Below are positions 45,759 to 54,319 of a stretch of DNA of 64,000 bases, piece after piece. The notes beneath the pieces are model-generated. The model worked only from the letters and a program-made list of their open reading frames with translations, did not search any database and was not told where the DNA came from. The DNA comes from Mesobacillus foraminis (GTDB lineage: Bacteria; Bacillota; Bacilli; Bacillales; Cytobacillaceae): NCBI RefSeq assembly GCF_004340465.1, contig NZ_SLVV01000015.1, forward strand, positions 38,750-102,749. The letters run 5' to 3'. How positions within the stretch are numbered: the first letter of the stretch is position 1; each line of letters starts with the position of its first letter. Both the position numbers and the translations under genes were made by a program.

Positions 45759-47267
45759 ATGGAACAATCCATTAAAGAGGCGAAGCGACCGCCTTACGGG
45801 ATACTTGCTGTCCTGATGATCGGTGCTTTTATTGCTTTTTTAAATAATACATTACTAAATATTGCTCTTCCTTCCATCATGGTGGAGCTTGATGTTGATG
45901 CTTCCACAGTCCAGTGGCTGACAACGGGCTTCATGCTGGTTAACGGAATTATGATTCCTACAACGGCCTTTTTAATTCAAAAATACTCTGTACGCCGTCT
46001 CTTTTTGGTTGCGATGAGTCTGTTTACGATCGGGACGCTGATAGCGGGCGTTGCGCATGCATTTCCTGTCCTGCTGACCGCGCGGATGGTCCAGGCTTCC
46101 GGAACGGCCATCATGATGCCATTGCTGATGAATGTCATGCTCGTATCTTTCCCAATTGAAAAAAGGGGAGCGGCAATGGGGATCTTCGGTCTTATTTTAA
46201 TGGCTGCACCAGCAATTGGCCCGACTTTATCCGGTTGGATCATTGAGCATTATGACTGGAGGATGCTGTTCCATTTCGTTACACCAATTGCGATTACCGT
46301 ATTATTGATTGGCTTCTTCCTGCTTAAAGATAAAAAGGAAAAGGTGAATATTCACCTGGATTTAATATCCCTGTTATTATCCAGTGTGGGTTTTGGCGGC
46401 TTGCTGTATGGATTCAGTTCTGCAGGCAGCAAAGGATGGGACAGCCCCCAGGTTTATGGAACGATCACTATCGGTGTTATCTCTTTAATTATCTTTATCC
46501 TGCGCCAGTCAAAACTGGAGCGCCCAATGCTGAATTTCACCATTTTTAAATATCCAATGTTTGCTTTATCATCCGCCATTACCATGGTCGTCAACATGGC
46601 GATGTTTTCCGGCATGCTGCTGATTCCTATCTATGTCCAGACGATCCGCGGGATTTCACCGCTGGATGCGGGATTAATGATGCTTCCAGGTGCTCTTGCG
46701 ATGGCGTTGATGTCACCTGTAACCGGCCGTCTATTTGATAAGTTTGGCGGACGCATCCTTGCAATAGTAGGATTGACGATCCTGGTGATTACAACTTATA
46801 TGTTTAGTCAATTAGAGCTTGATACGCCATATACCTATTTGATGGTTTTACACGGAGTCAGGATGTTCGGGATGTCCATGGTGATGATGCCGGTTTCGAC
46901 CAATGGCTTAAATCAGCTGCCGACACGCTTCTACCCGCATGGTACCGCCATGAACAATACATTGAACCAGGTGTCAGGCGCCATCGGAACCGCATTGCTG
47001 GTAACCGTCATGTCCACACGCACTGAAACACATGCTGCTCAAATCGCTGAGGATGCCATGAAGCAGGCTACTGCCGCTGCCACTCCGCCGACAGAGGCAG
47101 CGATTGCCGAAATGAAGCAGCAAATTGCCATGAAGGCCATGCTTGAAGGAATCAACGATGCTTTCCTTGTGGCAACTTTCATTGCCGCGGTGGCCCTGAT
47201 AATGGCATTCTTCATCAAACGAGCCAAGCCGGCCCAGGATCCGGTCGAGGCACAGAAACAATCTTAA
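45759..47267 (+). CDS. MFS multidrug transporter, DHA2 family (EmrB/QacA/LmrB-like)
   Basis: A 502-aa drug:proton antiporter with 14 predicted membrane helices. DHA2 motifs: FLNNTLLNIALPSIM in helix 1, DASTVQWLTTGFMLVNGIMIPTTAF in helix 2 region, the motif-C-like LMAAPAIGPTLSGWI in helix 5. The ATG at 45759 is 5-12 bases after AGGGGGAAA and agrees with the family start; an ATG at 45729 adds ten residues without a site. The partner TetR gene is divergent. Substrates are unknown. Confidence 0.92.
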   Translation: MEQSIKEAKRPPYGILAVLMIGAFIAFLNNTLLNIALPSIMVELDVDASTVQWLTTGFMLVNGIMIPTTAFLIQKYSVRRLFLVAMSLFTIGTLIAGVAHAFPVLLTARMVQASGTAIMMPLLMNVMLVSFPIEKRGAAMGIFGLILMAAPAIGPTLSGWIIEHYDWRMLFHFVTPIAITVLLIGFFLLKDKKEKVNIHLDLISLLLSSVGFGGLLYGFSSAGSKGWDSPQVYGTITIGVISLIIFILRQSKLERPMLNFTIFKYPMFALSSAITMVVNMAMFSGMLLIPIYVQTIRGISPLDAGLMMLPGALAMALMSPVTGRLFDKFGGRILAIVGLTILVITTYMFSQLELDTPYTYLMVLHGVRMFGMSMVMMPVSTNGLNQLPTRFYPHGTAMNNTLNQVSGAIGTALLVTVMSTRTETHAAQIAEDAMKQATAAATPPTEAAIAEMKQQIAMKAMLEGINDAFLVATFIAAVALIMAFFIKRAKPAQDPVEAQKQS

Positions 47268-47300
47268 ATTTGATTTTTGCCAGTATTATTGGCGATATAA

Positions 47301-47339
47301 AGAGGGAGGAATCATTTGTGATTTCTCCCTCTTTTTTTT
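47301..47339 (+). terminator. intrinsic terminator of the MFS gene
   Basis: AGAGGGAGGAATCA pairs with TGATTTCTCCCTCT (one G-T pair) around four bases, followed by eight T. Confidence 0.92.
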
Positions 47340-47462
47340 ATACCCTTAACTGTATTTCTTAAAATACCTTTATCCGGGTAAATGATGAGGCTGGCCCAGA
47401 CGCCTTGCTGTTAGGCGAGATAGGCAGGCTGAATTAAAAGCCTCCTATTTTTTATGAATAAG

Positions 47463-47489
47463 TTGACAAAATACCATAAGGGGTATAAT
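47463..47489 (+). promoter_or_regulatory. cstR promoter with CstR operator 1
   Basis: TTGACA (47463-47468), a short 15-base spacer, TATAAT (47484-47489). The operator ATACCATAAGGGGTAT (47471-47486) fills the spacer, so bound CstR would exclude RNA polymerase. Confidence 0.75.
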
Positions 47490-47557
47490 ATGAATCTCAT
47501 AATTGATCAAAGAAACAAGCGAAAAGCTTTTAATTGTAATATGAAGGAGGGATTCGG

Positions 47558-47821
47558 ATGGATTACAATGGACAGATGAAAAACCGGGTAAAGCGGATTG
47601 AAGGCCAGCTTAGAGGAATTTTGCGCATGATGGAAGAAGGCAAAGAGTGCAAAGATGTAATCACCCAATTGTCGGCAGCGAGATCTGCCATTGACCGTTC
47701 AATTGGATTGGTCGTCAGCTCAAATCTTGTCGAGTGTGTGCGAAACACCGAAGCCCAGGGAGAGCAGCAAACAGATGAACTGGTAAAAGAAGCCGTAAAC
47801 CTGCTGATAAAAAGCAGATAA
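47558..47821 (+). CDS. cstR: persulfide-sensing repressor CstR (CsoR/FrmR family)
   Basis: An 87-aa helical repressor. It has the CsoR-family core RVKRIEGQLRGILRMMEEGKECKDV. The two cysteines fall exactly at positions 31 and 60, the pair that forms di- and trisulfide links in CstR, and the copper-binding His of CsoR is absent. So it senses reactive sulfur species rather than copper. It heads a sulfur locus and four similar 16-base operators lie at starts within it. It corresponds to yrkD in B. subtilis. AAGGAGGGATTCGG precedes the ATG. Confidence 0.9.
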   Translation: MDYNGQMKNRVKRIEGQLRGILRMMEEGKECKDVITQLSAARSAIDRSIGLVVSSNLVECVRNTEAQGEQQTDELVKEAVNLLIKSR

Positions 47822-47830
47822 GAGAATGGG

Positions 47831-47876
47831 TTGACACCCAATTTTATTTTCGTTACTATAATACCCATAGGGGTAA
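47831..47876 (+). promoter_or_regulatory. promoter of the sulfur operon with CstR operator 2
   Basis: TTGACA (47831-47836), 17 bases, TACTAT (47854-47859). The operator ATACCCATAGGGGTAA (47861-47876) lies at the expected transcription start. Confidence 0.75.
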
Positions 47877-47905
47877 ATGTAATTTTAAATATAGGAGGAA
47901 TAACA

Positions 47906-48385
47906 ATGGCTGAAAAGAAAAAAACAACAATCGTATTATTCAGCGGTGATTATGATAAAGCGATGGCAGCCTACATCATTGCCAATGGTGCAGCAGCCTA
48001 TGACCATGAAGTAACCATCTTTCATACCTTCTGGGGGTTGAACGCTTTAAGGAAAGATGAAGATATTGCTATTAAAAAAGGATTCATTGAAAAAATGTTT
48101 GCCAAAATGATGCCAAGAGGCGCGGATAAAATGGGACTATCCAAGATGCATTTTGCAGGGTTTGGCCCGAAAATGATCAAGGATGTCATGAAGAAGCATA
48201 ATGCCGTGTCACTTCCCCAGCTGATCGAGATGGCTCAAGAGCAGGATGTAAAGCTTGTAGCCTGCACAATGACAATGGATCTTCTCGGTCTTCAGCAGGA
48301 AGAACTCTTGGACAATATTGAATATGCAGGAGTTGCGGCCTACCTGTCGGATGCCGAGGATGGCAATGTGAATCTGTTCATCTAA
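47906..48385 (+). CDS. yrkE: DsrE/DsrF-like sulfur-relay protein
   Basis: A 159-aa protein of the DsrE/DsrF/DrsH-like family (TusBCD relatives) that carry sulfur as a persulfide on Cys. It starts KKTTIVLFSGDYDKAMAAYIIANGAA and has TFWGLNALRK in the middle and a conserved Cys in KLVACTMTMDLLG near residue 121, the likely sulfur carrier. AGGAGG precedes the ATG. Length matches B. subtilis YrkE (about 160). It should exchange sulfane sulfur with the TusA and rhodanese proteins that follow. Confidence 0.9.
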   Translation: MAEKKKTTIVLFSGDYDKAMAAYIIANGAAAYDHEVTIFHTFWGLNALRKDEDIAIKKGFIEKMFAKMMPRGADKMGLSKMHFAGFGPKMIKDVMKKHNAVSLPQLIEMAQEQDVKLVACTMTMDLLGLQQEELLDNIEYAGVAAYLSDAEDGNVNLFI

Positions 48386-48485
48386 AAAGATGTCAAAGGA
48401 TATGACGAAAGCAAGCAAAGAGCTGAAAACCTGGACTTTGCCGATAACAAAGTTAAGGGCGGGGGAACAGTAAGGAGGAATAAGC

Positions 48486-48782
48486 ATGAAACAAATGACA
48501 GCCAAAGAAGTAGAGAAATTATTACATGATAAAAAGCCATTGAATATTGTCGATGTACGGGAAGTGGATGAAGTAGCTGCAGGTAAAATCCCTGGTGCTG
48601 TTCATATTCCTATTGGATTATTGGAATTCCGCATACATGAACTGGATAAATCGAAGGAATATATCATGGTCTGCCGGTCAGGAGGAAGAAGCGGCCGTGC
48701 GTGCCAGCTGCTGGACAGCCATGGCTATAACATTATTAATATGGCTGGCGGGATGCTGGCGTGGGAAGGTACGACTGAATAA
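48486..48782 (+). CDS. single-domain rhodanese sulfurtransferase
   Basis: A 98-aa rhodanese. The active-site loop is CRSGGRSGRA with Cys63; VDVREVDEVAAGKIPGAVHIP is the family N-terminal block. The enzyme moves sulfane sulfur from donors such as thiosulfate or persulfide to thiols. TAAGGAGG precedes the ATG. It is inserted between the yrkE- and yrkF-type genes, an extra member compared with the B. subtilis yrk cluster as remembered. Confidence 0.92.
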   Translation: MKQMTAKEVEKLLHDKKPLNIVDVREVDEVAAGKIPGAVHIPIGLLEFRIHELDKSKEYIMVCRSGGRSGRACQLLDSHGYNIINMAGGMLAWEGTTE

Positions 48783-48799
48783 TTTTTTTAAACTAATAT

Positions 48800-48815
48800 A
48801 TACCCCAAAGGGTAA
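48800..48815 (+). promoter_or_regulatory. CstR operator 3
   Basis: ATACCCCAAAGGGTAA, same 16-base frame as the other three sites, 15 bases before the start of the TusA-rhodanese gene. It suggests an internal regulated promoter; no strong -35 is seen. Confidence 0.6.
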
Positions 48816-48830
48816 AACGGAGGAATCTTA

Positions 48831-49394
48831 ATGGAATCTTTAAAAACTGATTTAGTATTGGATGCAAAAGGGCTGGCTTGTCCGATGCCAATTGTAAAAA
48901 CCAAAAAAGCTATGAACAGTGTAGAAGCAGGCCAGGTGATTGAAGTCCAGGCAACCGACAAAGGTTCAAAAGCGGACCTTAAAGCATGGGCAGAAAGTTC
49001 AGGACATGATTATTTAGGTACCATTGAAGAAGGCGAGGTCATGAAGCATTATCTTCGAAAATCATCCAGTGAAGAAACAGAAGAAAGAAAGCATCCTTTC
49101 GTGGCAACGAATGAAGAACTTGAGAACAAATTAAATGAATCCATTGTCGTACTGGATGTTAGAGAAGAAGCGGAATATGCCTTTAACCATATACCGTATG
49201 CGATTAACATTCCGATCGGCGAGCTGGAAACACGTCTCGATGAGCTTAATAAAGAAGATCAGATCTTTGTGATATGCCGTACTGGAAGCCGCAGTGACCT
49301 GGCTGCACAAAAGCTGGCCCAAAATGGGTTCAGCAAAGTAACGAACGTCGTGCCTGGCATGAGCGGCTGGAGCGGAAAGACGATTACTCTGTAA
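48831..49394 (+). CDS. yrkF: TusA-rhodanese fusion sulfurtransferase
   Basis: A 187-aa fusion. Residues 5-78 form a TusA domain with the CPMPI motif (Cys17 carries the persulfide). Residues 90-187 are a rhodanese domain with active-site Cys149 in ICRTGSRSD. Such a fusion can pass sulfur from rhodanese to TusA within one chain. CGGAGG precedes the ATG. Length matches B. subtilis YrkF (185). It shares its TusA half with the single-domain TusA at 50.6 kb. Confidence 0.93.
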   Translation: MESLKTDLVLDAKGLACPMPIVKTKKAMNSVEAGQVIEVQATDKGSKADLKAWAESSGHDYLGTIEEGEVMKHYLRKSSSEETEERKHPFVATNEELENKLNESIVVLDVREEAEYAFNHIPYAINIPIGELETRLDELNKEDQIFVICRTGSRSDLAAQKLAQNGFSKVTNVVPGMSGWSGKTITL

Positions 49395-49418
49395 TCCTAA
49401 AAAAATTTAATTTTAATT

Positions 49419-49434
49419 ATACCCAAGGGGGTAA
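49419..49434 (+). promoter_or_regulatory. CstR operator 4, overlapping a ribosome binding site
   Basis: ATACCCAAGGGGGTAA. The AAGGGGG inside it is also the Shine-Dalgarno sequence of the gene that starts at 49440. One sequence therefore appears to serve repressor binding and translation. Confidence 0.6.
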
Positions 49435-49439
49435 GTGTA

Positions 49440-50567
49440 ATGGCTTTTAAAGCAATGACTTCAAAAGAAGTAACGAAGAAAGTCTTTAACAAAGAAAAAC
49501 TGTTTGTTTTAGATGTCCGGAATGAAAGTGATTTTCAGGATTGGAAGATTGAAGGAAAAAACTTTCAGTATTTAAATATCCCTTATTTTGAGCTGCTTGA
49601 CGGAGTAGAAGAAATACTGGACCAAATTCCAGCCGGCCAGGAGGTCCTTGTTGTCTGCGCAAAAGAAGGTTCATCGGTAATGGTGGCAGAAATGCTGTCT
49701 GATGCAGGACTTGATGTTTCTTATCTGCAGGGCGGAATGAAGGTCTGGAGCGAACATTTGGAGCCTGTGAAGGTTGGGGAACTGAAAGATGGCGGAGAGC
49801 TTTACCAGTTTGTCCGGATTGGGAAAGGATGCCTTTCCTACATGGTTCTGTCAAATGGGGAAGCGGCTCTTATTGATGCTACCCGCATGACAGACATTTA
49901 CCTTAATTTTGCTCAAAGCATGAACGCGAAGATTACCCATGTACTTGATACCCATCTTCATGCCGACCACATCTCAGGGGGCCGGGTGATTGCCGAGAAA
50001 ACAAATGCAACATACTGGCTGCCCCCTAAGGATGCAGCAGAAGTAACCTTTGATTATGAGCCGCTTGAAGGCGGTCATGATGTAACAATTGGGGAAACCA
50101 AGATCCTGATTCATTCTTTATACTCTCCGGGGCATACAATTGGATCCACATCTTTCGTAGTCGATGAGCATTACTTGCTTTCAGGTGACATCCTCTTTAT
50201 CGATTCCATCGGAAGGCCGGATCTTGCTGGATTGGCAGAGGACTGGGTTGGAGATTTGAGAGAAAGTCTTTATAAAACTTACAGAGAGCTATCTGAAGAA
50301 TTGATTGTCCTACCTGCCCACTTTATGATCATTGATGAGCTGAATGAAGATGGAAGTGTTGCAGAGAAGCTTGGCACACTGTTTGTCAAGAACCACGGCT
50401 TGAACATTGAAGATGAAAATGTGTTTAGAAAGCTAGTAACTGAAAATCTTCCGCCGCAGCCAAATGCGTATCAGGAAATTCGTGAAACGAATATGGGTAA
50501 AATCAGCCCTGATACAGAAAAGCAGCGCGAAATGGAAATCGGTCCGAACCGCTGTGCGGTCCGGTAA
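49440..50567 (+). CDS. yrkH: persulfide dioxygenase: rhodanese-metallo-beta-lactamase fusion
   Basis: A 375-aa enzyme. Residues 5-108 form a rhodanese domain with Cys73 in the loop CAKEGSS. Residues 115-355 form an MBL-fold domain with HLHADH (His172, His174, Asp176, His177), YSPGHTIGS and SGDILF, the iron site of ETHE1-type persulfide dioxygenases. It should oxidise low-molecular-weight persulfides to sulfite. S. aureus CstB, which has the same role under CstR, carries MBL first and rhodanese last; here the order is reversed, as in YrkH-type proteins. The sulfite exporter gene downstream would remove the product. Confidence 0.9.
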   Translation: MAFKAMTSKEVTKKVFNKEKLFVLDVRNESDFQDWKIEGKNFQYLNIPYFELLDGVEEILDQIPAGQEVLVVCAKEGSSVMVAEMLSDAGLDVSYLQGGMKVWSEHLEPVKVGELKDGGELYQFVRIGKGCLSYMVLSNGEAALIDATRMTDIYLNFAQSMNAKITHVLDTHLHADHISGGRVIAEKTNATYWLPPKDAAEVTFDYEPLEGGHDVTIGETKILIHSLYSPGHTIGSTSFVVDEHYLLSGDILFIDSIGRPDLAGLAEDWVGDLRESLYKTYRELSEELIVLPAHFMIIDELNEDGSVAEKLGTLFVKNHGLNIEDENVFRKLVTENLPPQPNAYQEIRETNMGKISPDTEKQREMEIGPNRCAVR

Positions 50568-50598
50568 AAAAAAATTATAAGTGCAGGGGGCTATAAAA

Positions 50599-50826
50599 AT
50601 GGAAGCAAACAAAGTATTAGACGCAAAAGGGCTGGCATGTCCAATGCCGATTATAAAAACGAAGAAAGCAATGGCTGAGCTTGAATCAGGCCAGGTGCTG
50701 GAAATCCATGCAACCGATAAAGGGGCAAAAAATGACCTTGCTGCCTGGGCAAAATCAGGGGGGCATGAGCTTGCGAAGCACGAAGAGGAAAGTGATGTCC
50801 TGAAATTCTGGATTAAAAAGGGTTAA
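50599..50826 (+). CDS. yrkI: TusA-like sulfur carrier protein
   Basis: A 75-aa single-domain TusA protein with KGLACPMPIIKTKKAM; the Cys of CPMPI (Cys14) accepts sulfane sulfur. It is nearly the same as the first half of the TusA-rhodanese protein, which indicates duplication. The ATG at 50599 follows CAGGGGG. Length equals B. subtilis YrkI (75). A strong terminator follows just after its stop. Confidence 0.92.
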   Translation: MEANKVLDAKGLACPMPIIKTKKAMAELESGQVLEIHATDKGAKNDLAAWAKSGGHELAKHEEESDVLKFWIKKG

Positions 50827-50832
50827 TAGGAT

Positions 50833-50860
50833 AAAGGGAACCAGCTTGGTTCCCTTTTTT
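50833..50860 (+). terminator. intrinsic terminator between yrkI and yrkJ types
   Basis: AAAGGGAACC pairs with GGTTCCCTTT around four to five bases, then TTT. It splits the exporter gene from the rest, with read-through or weak coupling expected. Confidence 0.88.
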
Positions 50861-50876
50861 AAAGGAGGCAGATTCT

Positions 50877-51653
50877 TTGGATATCGCATTTATTATCACT
50901 ATTTTTCTAATAGGATTTATCGGTTCATATATTTCGGGAATGCTCGGGATTGGCGGGTCCATCATCAAATATCCGATGCTTCTTTATATTCCTCCATTGT
51001 TTGGCCTGGCAGCATTCAGTGCCCACGAAGTATCCGGCATCAGCGCCGTGCAGGTATTTTTTGCAACCATCGGCGGAGTCTTTGCCTACCGGAAAGGCGG
51101 TTATTTAAATAAATCGTTAATTGCCTACATGGGGGCCAGCATTTTAGTCGGAAGCTTTATTGGCGGATTTGGCTCCAGGCTGATGTCTGAAGCAGGCATC
51201 AACCTGATTTATGGAATCCTGGCATTGACAGCCGCAGTGATGATGTTCATTCCTAAAAAAGGGCTGGATGATATACCGCTGGATCAAGTGAAATTCAACA
51301 AATGGCTTGCAGCTTTTTTTTCGGTGATTATTGGGATAGGAGCAGGAATCGTTGGAGCCGCCGGGGCATTTTTATTGGTCCCGGTTATGCTGGTTGTGCT
51401 CAAAATCCCGACCAGAATGACCATCGCGTCATCATTGGCGATTACCTTTATTTCATCGATTGGTGCTACAGTCGGTAAAATTACAACAGGGCAGGTAGAA
51501 TATGGTCCCGCAGCCATTATGGTTGTAGCAAGCCTCATTGCCTCTCCACTAGGGGCAATGGCCGGGAAAAAGATGAATACCAAGGTGCTTCAAGTCGTAT
51601 TGGCCTTATTGATTCTGTCAACAGCCATAAAAATCTGGATCGATATCCTATAA
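50877..51653 (+). CDS. yrkJ: TauE/SafE family sulfite/anion exporter
   Basis: A 258-aa membrane protein with about eight helices. TauE/SafE features: the repeated half-domain pattern [16 protein letters not shown] in the first half and [18 protein letters not shown] in the second. The start is TTG at 50877, with AAAGGAGG upstream. Exporters of this family release sulfite or sulfonates; here sulfite made by the persulfide dioxygenase is the likely cargo. Corresponds to yrkJ in B. subtilis (261 aa). It closes the sulfur locus. Confidence 0.9.
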   Translation: MDIAFIITIFLIGFIGSYISGMLGIGGSIIKYPMLLYIPPLFGLAAFSAHEVSGISAVQVFFATIGGVFAYRKGGYLNKSLIAYMGASILVGSFIGGFGSRLMSEAGINLIYGILALTAAVMMFIPKKGLDDIPLDQVKFNKWLAAFFSVIIGIGAGIVGAAGAFLLVPVMLVVLKIPTRMTIASSLAITFISSIGATVGKITTGQVEYGPAAIMVVASLIASPLGAMAGKKMNTKVLQVVLALLILSTAIKIWIDIL

Positions 51654-51681
51654 CTAACTCCAGTAAAATATGGCTGTTCCC

Positions 51682-51830
51682 GTTAGTGCTGTAATGCCCC
51701 AAACGGTGCCTGTCCCTCGTTGGTGCTGTAATGTGTGAAAGGGTGCCTGTCCCACTTTGTTGCTGTAATGCACGAAGGCGTGCCTGACCCTCTTTGGCGC
51801 TGTAATGCCCCAAAGGGTGCCTGACCCCGC
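51682..51830 (+). repeat. 37-bp tandem repeat array, four units
   Basis: The GTGCTGTAATG-type anchor occurs at 51686, 51723, 51760 and 51797, exactly 37 bases apart. Each unit ends GGTGCCTG(T/A)CCC. The units contain a small GGGT/ACCC dyad. 37 is not a multiple of three. It lies just after the exporter gene. Confidence 0.88.
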
Positions 51831-51901
51831 AGATTAATGATTTACGGTTCATCATTGAGGTTAAAGTAAGAGTAAGGCTTTTTATAAGGGAGTGATTCGG
51901 G

Positions 51902-52288
51902 ATGATCAGAGGGAAAGAAAGATGGGGAGATTCGGCCCCTACGACAGATTCAAAATATATTCAGCAGCATTTGGCCAATGAACGGACTTTTTTGGCCTGG
52001 CTACGCACAGCGATTGCCATCATTGGCGTGGGTTTTCTGGTAACAAACCTCCACCACAATATGAAGCCCAGTCTAACACCAGCAGGGCATTGGCTTGCTA
52101 CGTTAATTGGGCTTTTTTCAGTGGGTCTTGGAATCATCACTATCATTATGGCTACAATTGTTTATTTTAAAAAAATCAATTCAATCAATGGGCAGACTTT
52201 TGTGGCTTCAAAAAAATACATTGTCACCTTAAGTATGTTTATCATTTTTATTGCTTTGTTGTTTGGGATTTACTTTGTGATTGTATAA
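51902..52288 (+). CDS. DUF202 (YidH-like) membrane protein
   Basis: A 128-aa protein with three membrane helices (about 32-50, 62-86 and 103-127). The family motif LANERTFLAWLRTAIAIIGVG lies at residues 25-45. DUF202/YidH proteins are inner-membrane proteins of unknown function found across bacteria. AAGGGAGTGATTCGGG precedes the ATG. It sits between the sulfur locus and the C45 gene with no clear partner. Confidence 0.9.
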   Translation: MIRGKERWGDSAPTTDSKYIQQHLANERTFLAWLRTAIAIIGVGFLVTNLHHNMKPSLTPAGHWLATLIGLFSVGLGIITIIMATIVYFKKINSINGQTFVASKKYIVTLSMFIIFIALLFGIYFVIV

Positions 52289-52438
52289 GTCCAAAGGTAC
52301 TTAGTTTTACAAGATGTACGATAAAATGAATAAACTCCAAATTAAATGAATCTGCTACTTTAGCCCTCCTGCCTTTATTTTCATGGATTTATCAGCTATC
52401 CTTATTAGAAATAGAAGGTATGAAATAGAGGGATTGTT

Positions 52439-53503
52439 ATGAAGGAAATTTATAGTGATGTGATTCAATTTCGGGGATCTCACTATGATTTTGGATATAT
52501 GCAAGGCGAGAAATTAAAAGGATCATTGTCCGTGATGAACCGTGAAAATCAGTGGAAGGTTCGAAAGCCGCGTTTTACAATTAATATAGAGGAAACAAAA
52601 GCAGCTATCGTGGCGTTTGCACCTGGTATTTGGGACGAGCTTCTCGGGCTGCAGGCAGCCCTGGAATGGCCGTTGGATAAGGTCCTAAAGGAATATGGGG
52701 GCTACCGGCTGGATTATGTTCGGTCAGGCTGTTCCATTTTGACAGGGGATCATTATTTGATCCGGAATTATGATTACCATCCCAAAACCTATGAAGGCCG
52801 TTATGTTCTTTTCCAGCCGTCTGATATCGGATATGCCATGATTGGCCCAAGCCAGCGGGTGACTGGGCGCATGGATGGTATGAACGAAAAAGGGCTGGCA
52901 ATCGGATATAATTTTATGAATCGGAAAAATCCTGGTGATGGCTTCATTTGCTGTATGATTGGCAGGCTTATTTTAGAATCCTGTGCCAATACAGGAGAGG
53001 CCGTAGCCATGCTGAAGGAAATCCCTCACCGGCATTCGTTCACTTATGTCGTTTATGATAAAAGCGGCGAGACCTTTGTTGTCGAGACATCGCCTCGCGG
53101 TGTAGAGGTTCGGCAGTCCAATGCCTGCACCAACCACTTTGAGATTATGAAGCACGAAAACCGCAATCACCTAGAAGATTCAAAGCGCCGGCTGGATGTC
53201 ATGCGGAAACAGCAATATGCCCACCAAGAAGCGAAACAGGCTTTCAGGCTGTTGAATGACCGGAATAAAGGCGTGTTTTCTGATTTATACAGCAGCTGGG
53301 CAGGGACCATTCATACGACCGCCTATCTTCCAAGGGAAATGAAGGCATGGATTGCATTGGGCGGGGACAGGGAGCCAGTGGAGTGCGACTTTGGGAAGTG
53401 GCTCGAAGGCGAGGATGTAGACATAAACCGGATTACAGGTGAAATTGATACCGATATACCATTCCTGCATATGGACGAGAAAGCAGATTGGTTCAGAAGA
53501 TAG
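52439..53503 (+). CDS. C45 family autoproteolytic acyltransferase/hydrolase
   Basis: A 354-aa N-terminal-nucleophile protein of the acyl-CoA:6-aminopenicillanate acyltransferase-like (C45) group. Cys98 in VRSGCSIL is the expected self-cleavage site after Gly97, which exposes the nucleophile. LIRNYDYHP and GRMDGMNEKGLAIGYNFM are typical downstream blocks. It would cleave or transfer an acyl group on an amide; the substrate is unknown. No signal peptide, so cytosolic. AGAGGGATTGTT precedes the ATG. The methyltransferase gene follows after 51 bases. Confidence 0.85.
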   Translation: MKEIYSDVIQFRGSHYDFGYMQGEKLKGSLSVMNRENQWKVRKPRFTINIEETKAAIVAFAPGIWDELLGLQAALEWPLDKVLKEYGGYRLDYVRSGCSILTGDHYLIRNYDYHPKTYEGRYVLFQPSDIGYAMIGPSQRVTGRMDGMNEKGLAIGYNFMNRKNPGDGFICCMIGRLILESCANTGEAVAMLKEIPHRHSFTYVVYDKSGETFVVETSPRGVEVRQSNACTNHFEIMKHENRNHLEDSKRRLDVMRKQQYAHQEAKQAFRLLNDRNKGVFSDLYSSWAGTIHTTAYLPREMKAWIALGGDREPVECDFGKWLEGEDVDINRITGEIDTDIPFLHMDEKADWFRR

Positions 53504-53554
53504 AATCGGAAGCAGAAATGACGGAATTCAGTTTGAATCCAGAGGGGAAAATCC

Positions 53555-54163
53555 ATGAAAGAACATTTTTACGATAAACTGCTGAATATTAAAACGGGCG
53601 GAGACCAGGCAGGGTTCGCGAAATCGTTCCACTACCACCGTTATGAGCCTACACCTTATAGCGCTTTGGAGAAGCTGTTTGAAACATACGAAGTAAAAAG
53701 CAGCGATCATGTAGTGGACTTTGGCTGTGGAAAAGGGCGGCTCAACTTTTATATCCATCATTATTTCAAGGCCGCTGTGGCGGGCGTGGAAATGAACGAA
53801 TCTTTCTATCATGATTGCATTGAAAACCTTGATGGATATTCAAAAAAGCATCGGCTTCCTAAAGGGAAAATCCAGTTTTTCTGCTGTCTGGCGGAGGAAT
53901 ATAATGTTCATCCTGCGGACAATAAGTTTTATTTTTTCAACCCGTTTTCCATCCAGATATTCATGAAAATCACCAGCAGCATTCTGCTTTCCTTTGAAAA
54001 GGCACCAAGAAAGATGGAGCTGCTTTTATACTACCCATCTCAGGATTACATCTACTTTTTAGAGAACCAGACTCCTTTCCAGTTAAAGGAGGAAGTCGTT
54101 TTAAAAGAATTATATGAACAAAACCCGTTCGAGCGGTTTTTAATATATGAGCTGGACTTTTAG
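53555..54163 (+). CDS. class I SAM-dependent methyltransferase
   Basis: A 202-aa protein with the SAM motif VVDFGCGKGRLNFYI (residues 53-67) and an acidic GVEMNE at the end of strand 2. The FFNPFS motif near residue 128 stands where many enzymes have the (N/D)PP(Y/F) catalytic loop. The acceptor is unknown. AGAGGGGAAAA precedes the ATG. It is probably co-transcribed with the C45 gene and is followed by the long repeat array. Confidence 0.88.
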   Translation: MKEHFYDKLLNIKTGGDQAGFAKSFHYHRYEPTPYSALEKLFETYEVKSSDHVVDFGCGKGRLNFYIHHYFKAAVAGVEMNESFYHDCIENLDGYSKKHRLPKGKIQFFCCLAEEYNVHPADNKFYFFNPFSIQIFMKITSSILLSFEKAPRKMELLLYYPSQDYIYFLENQTPFQLKEEVVLKELYEQNPFERFLIYELDF

Positions 54164-54319
54164 GGGAAGCCCGATCAGGAAAGATGAAAATTGATTGGGC
54201 TCTTTGAAGCCAGGGATGAATTTCTCTTGGTGTGGGGAAAGAGGGTTTTAGCAGGGACGTTGAAAGACTCTAATTCTTAGAGGAGGAAGATGAAAGCTCC
54301 TCGGGGTCGGGAGGTAAAA

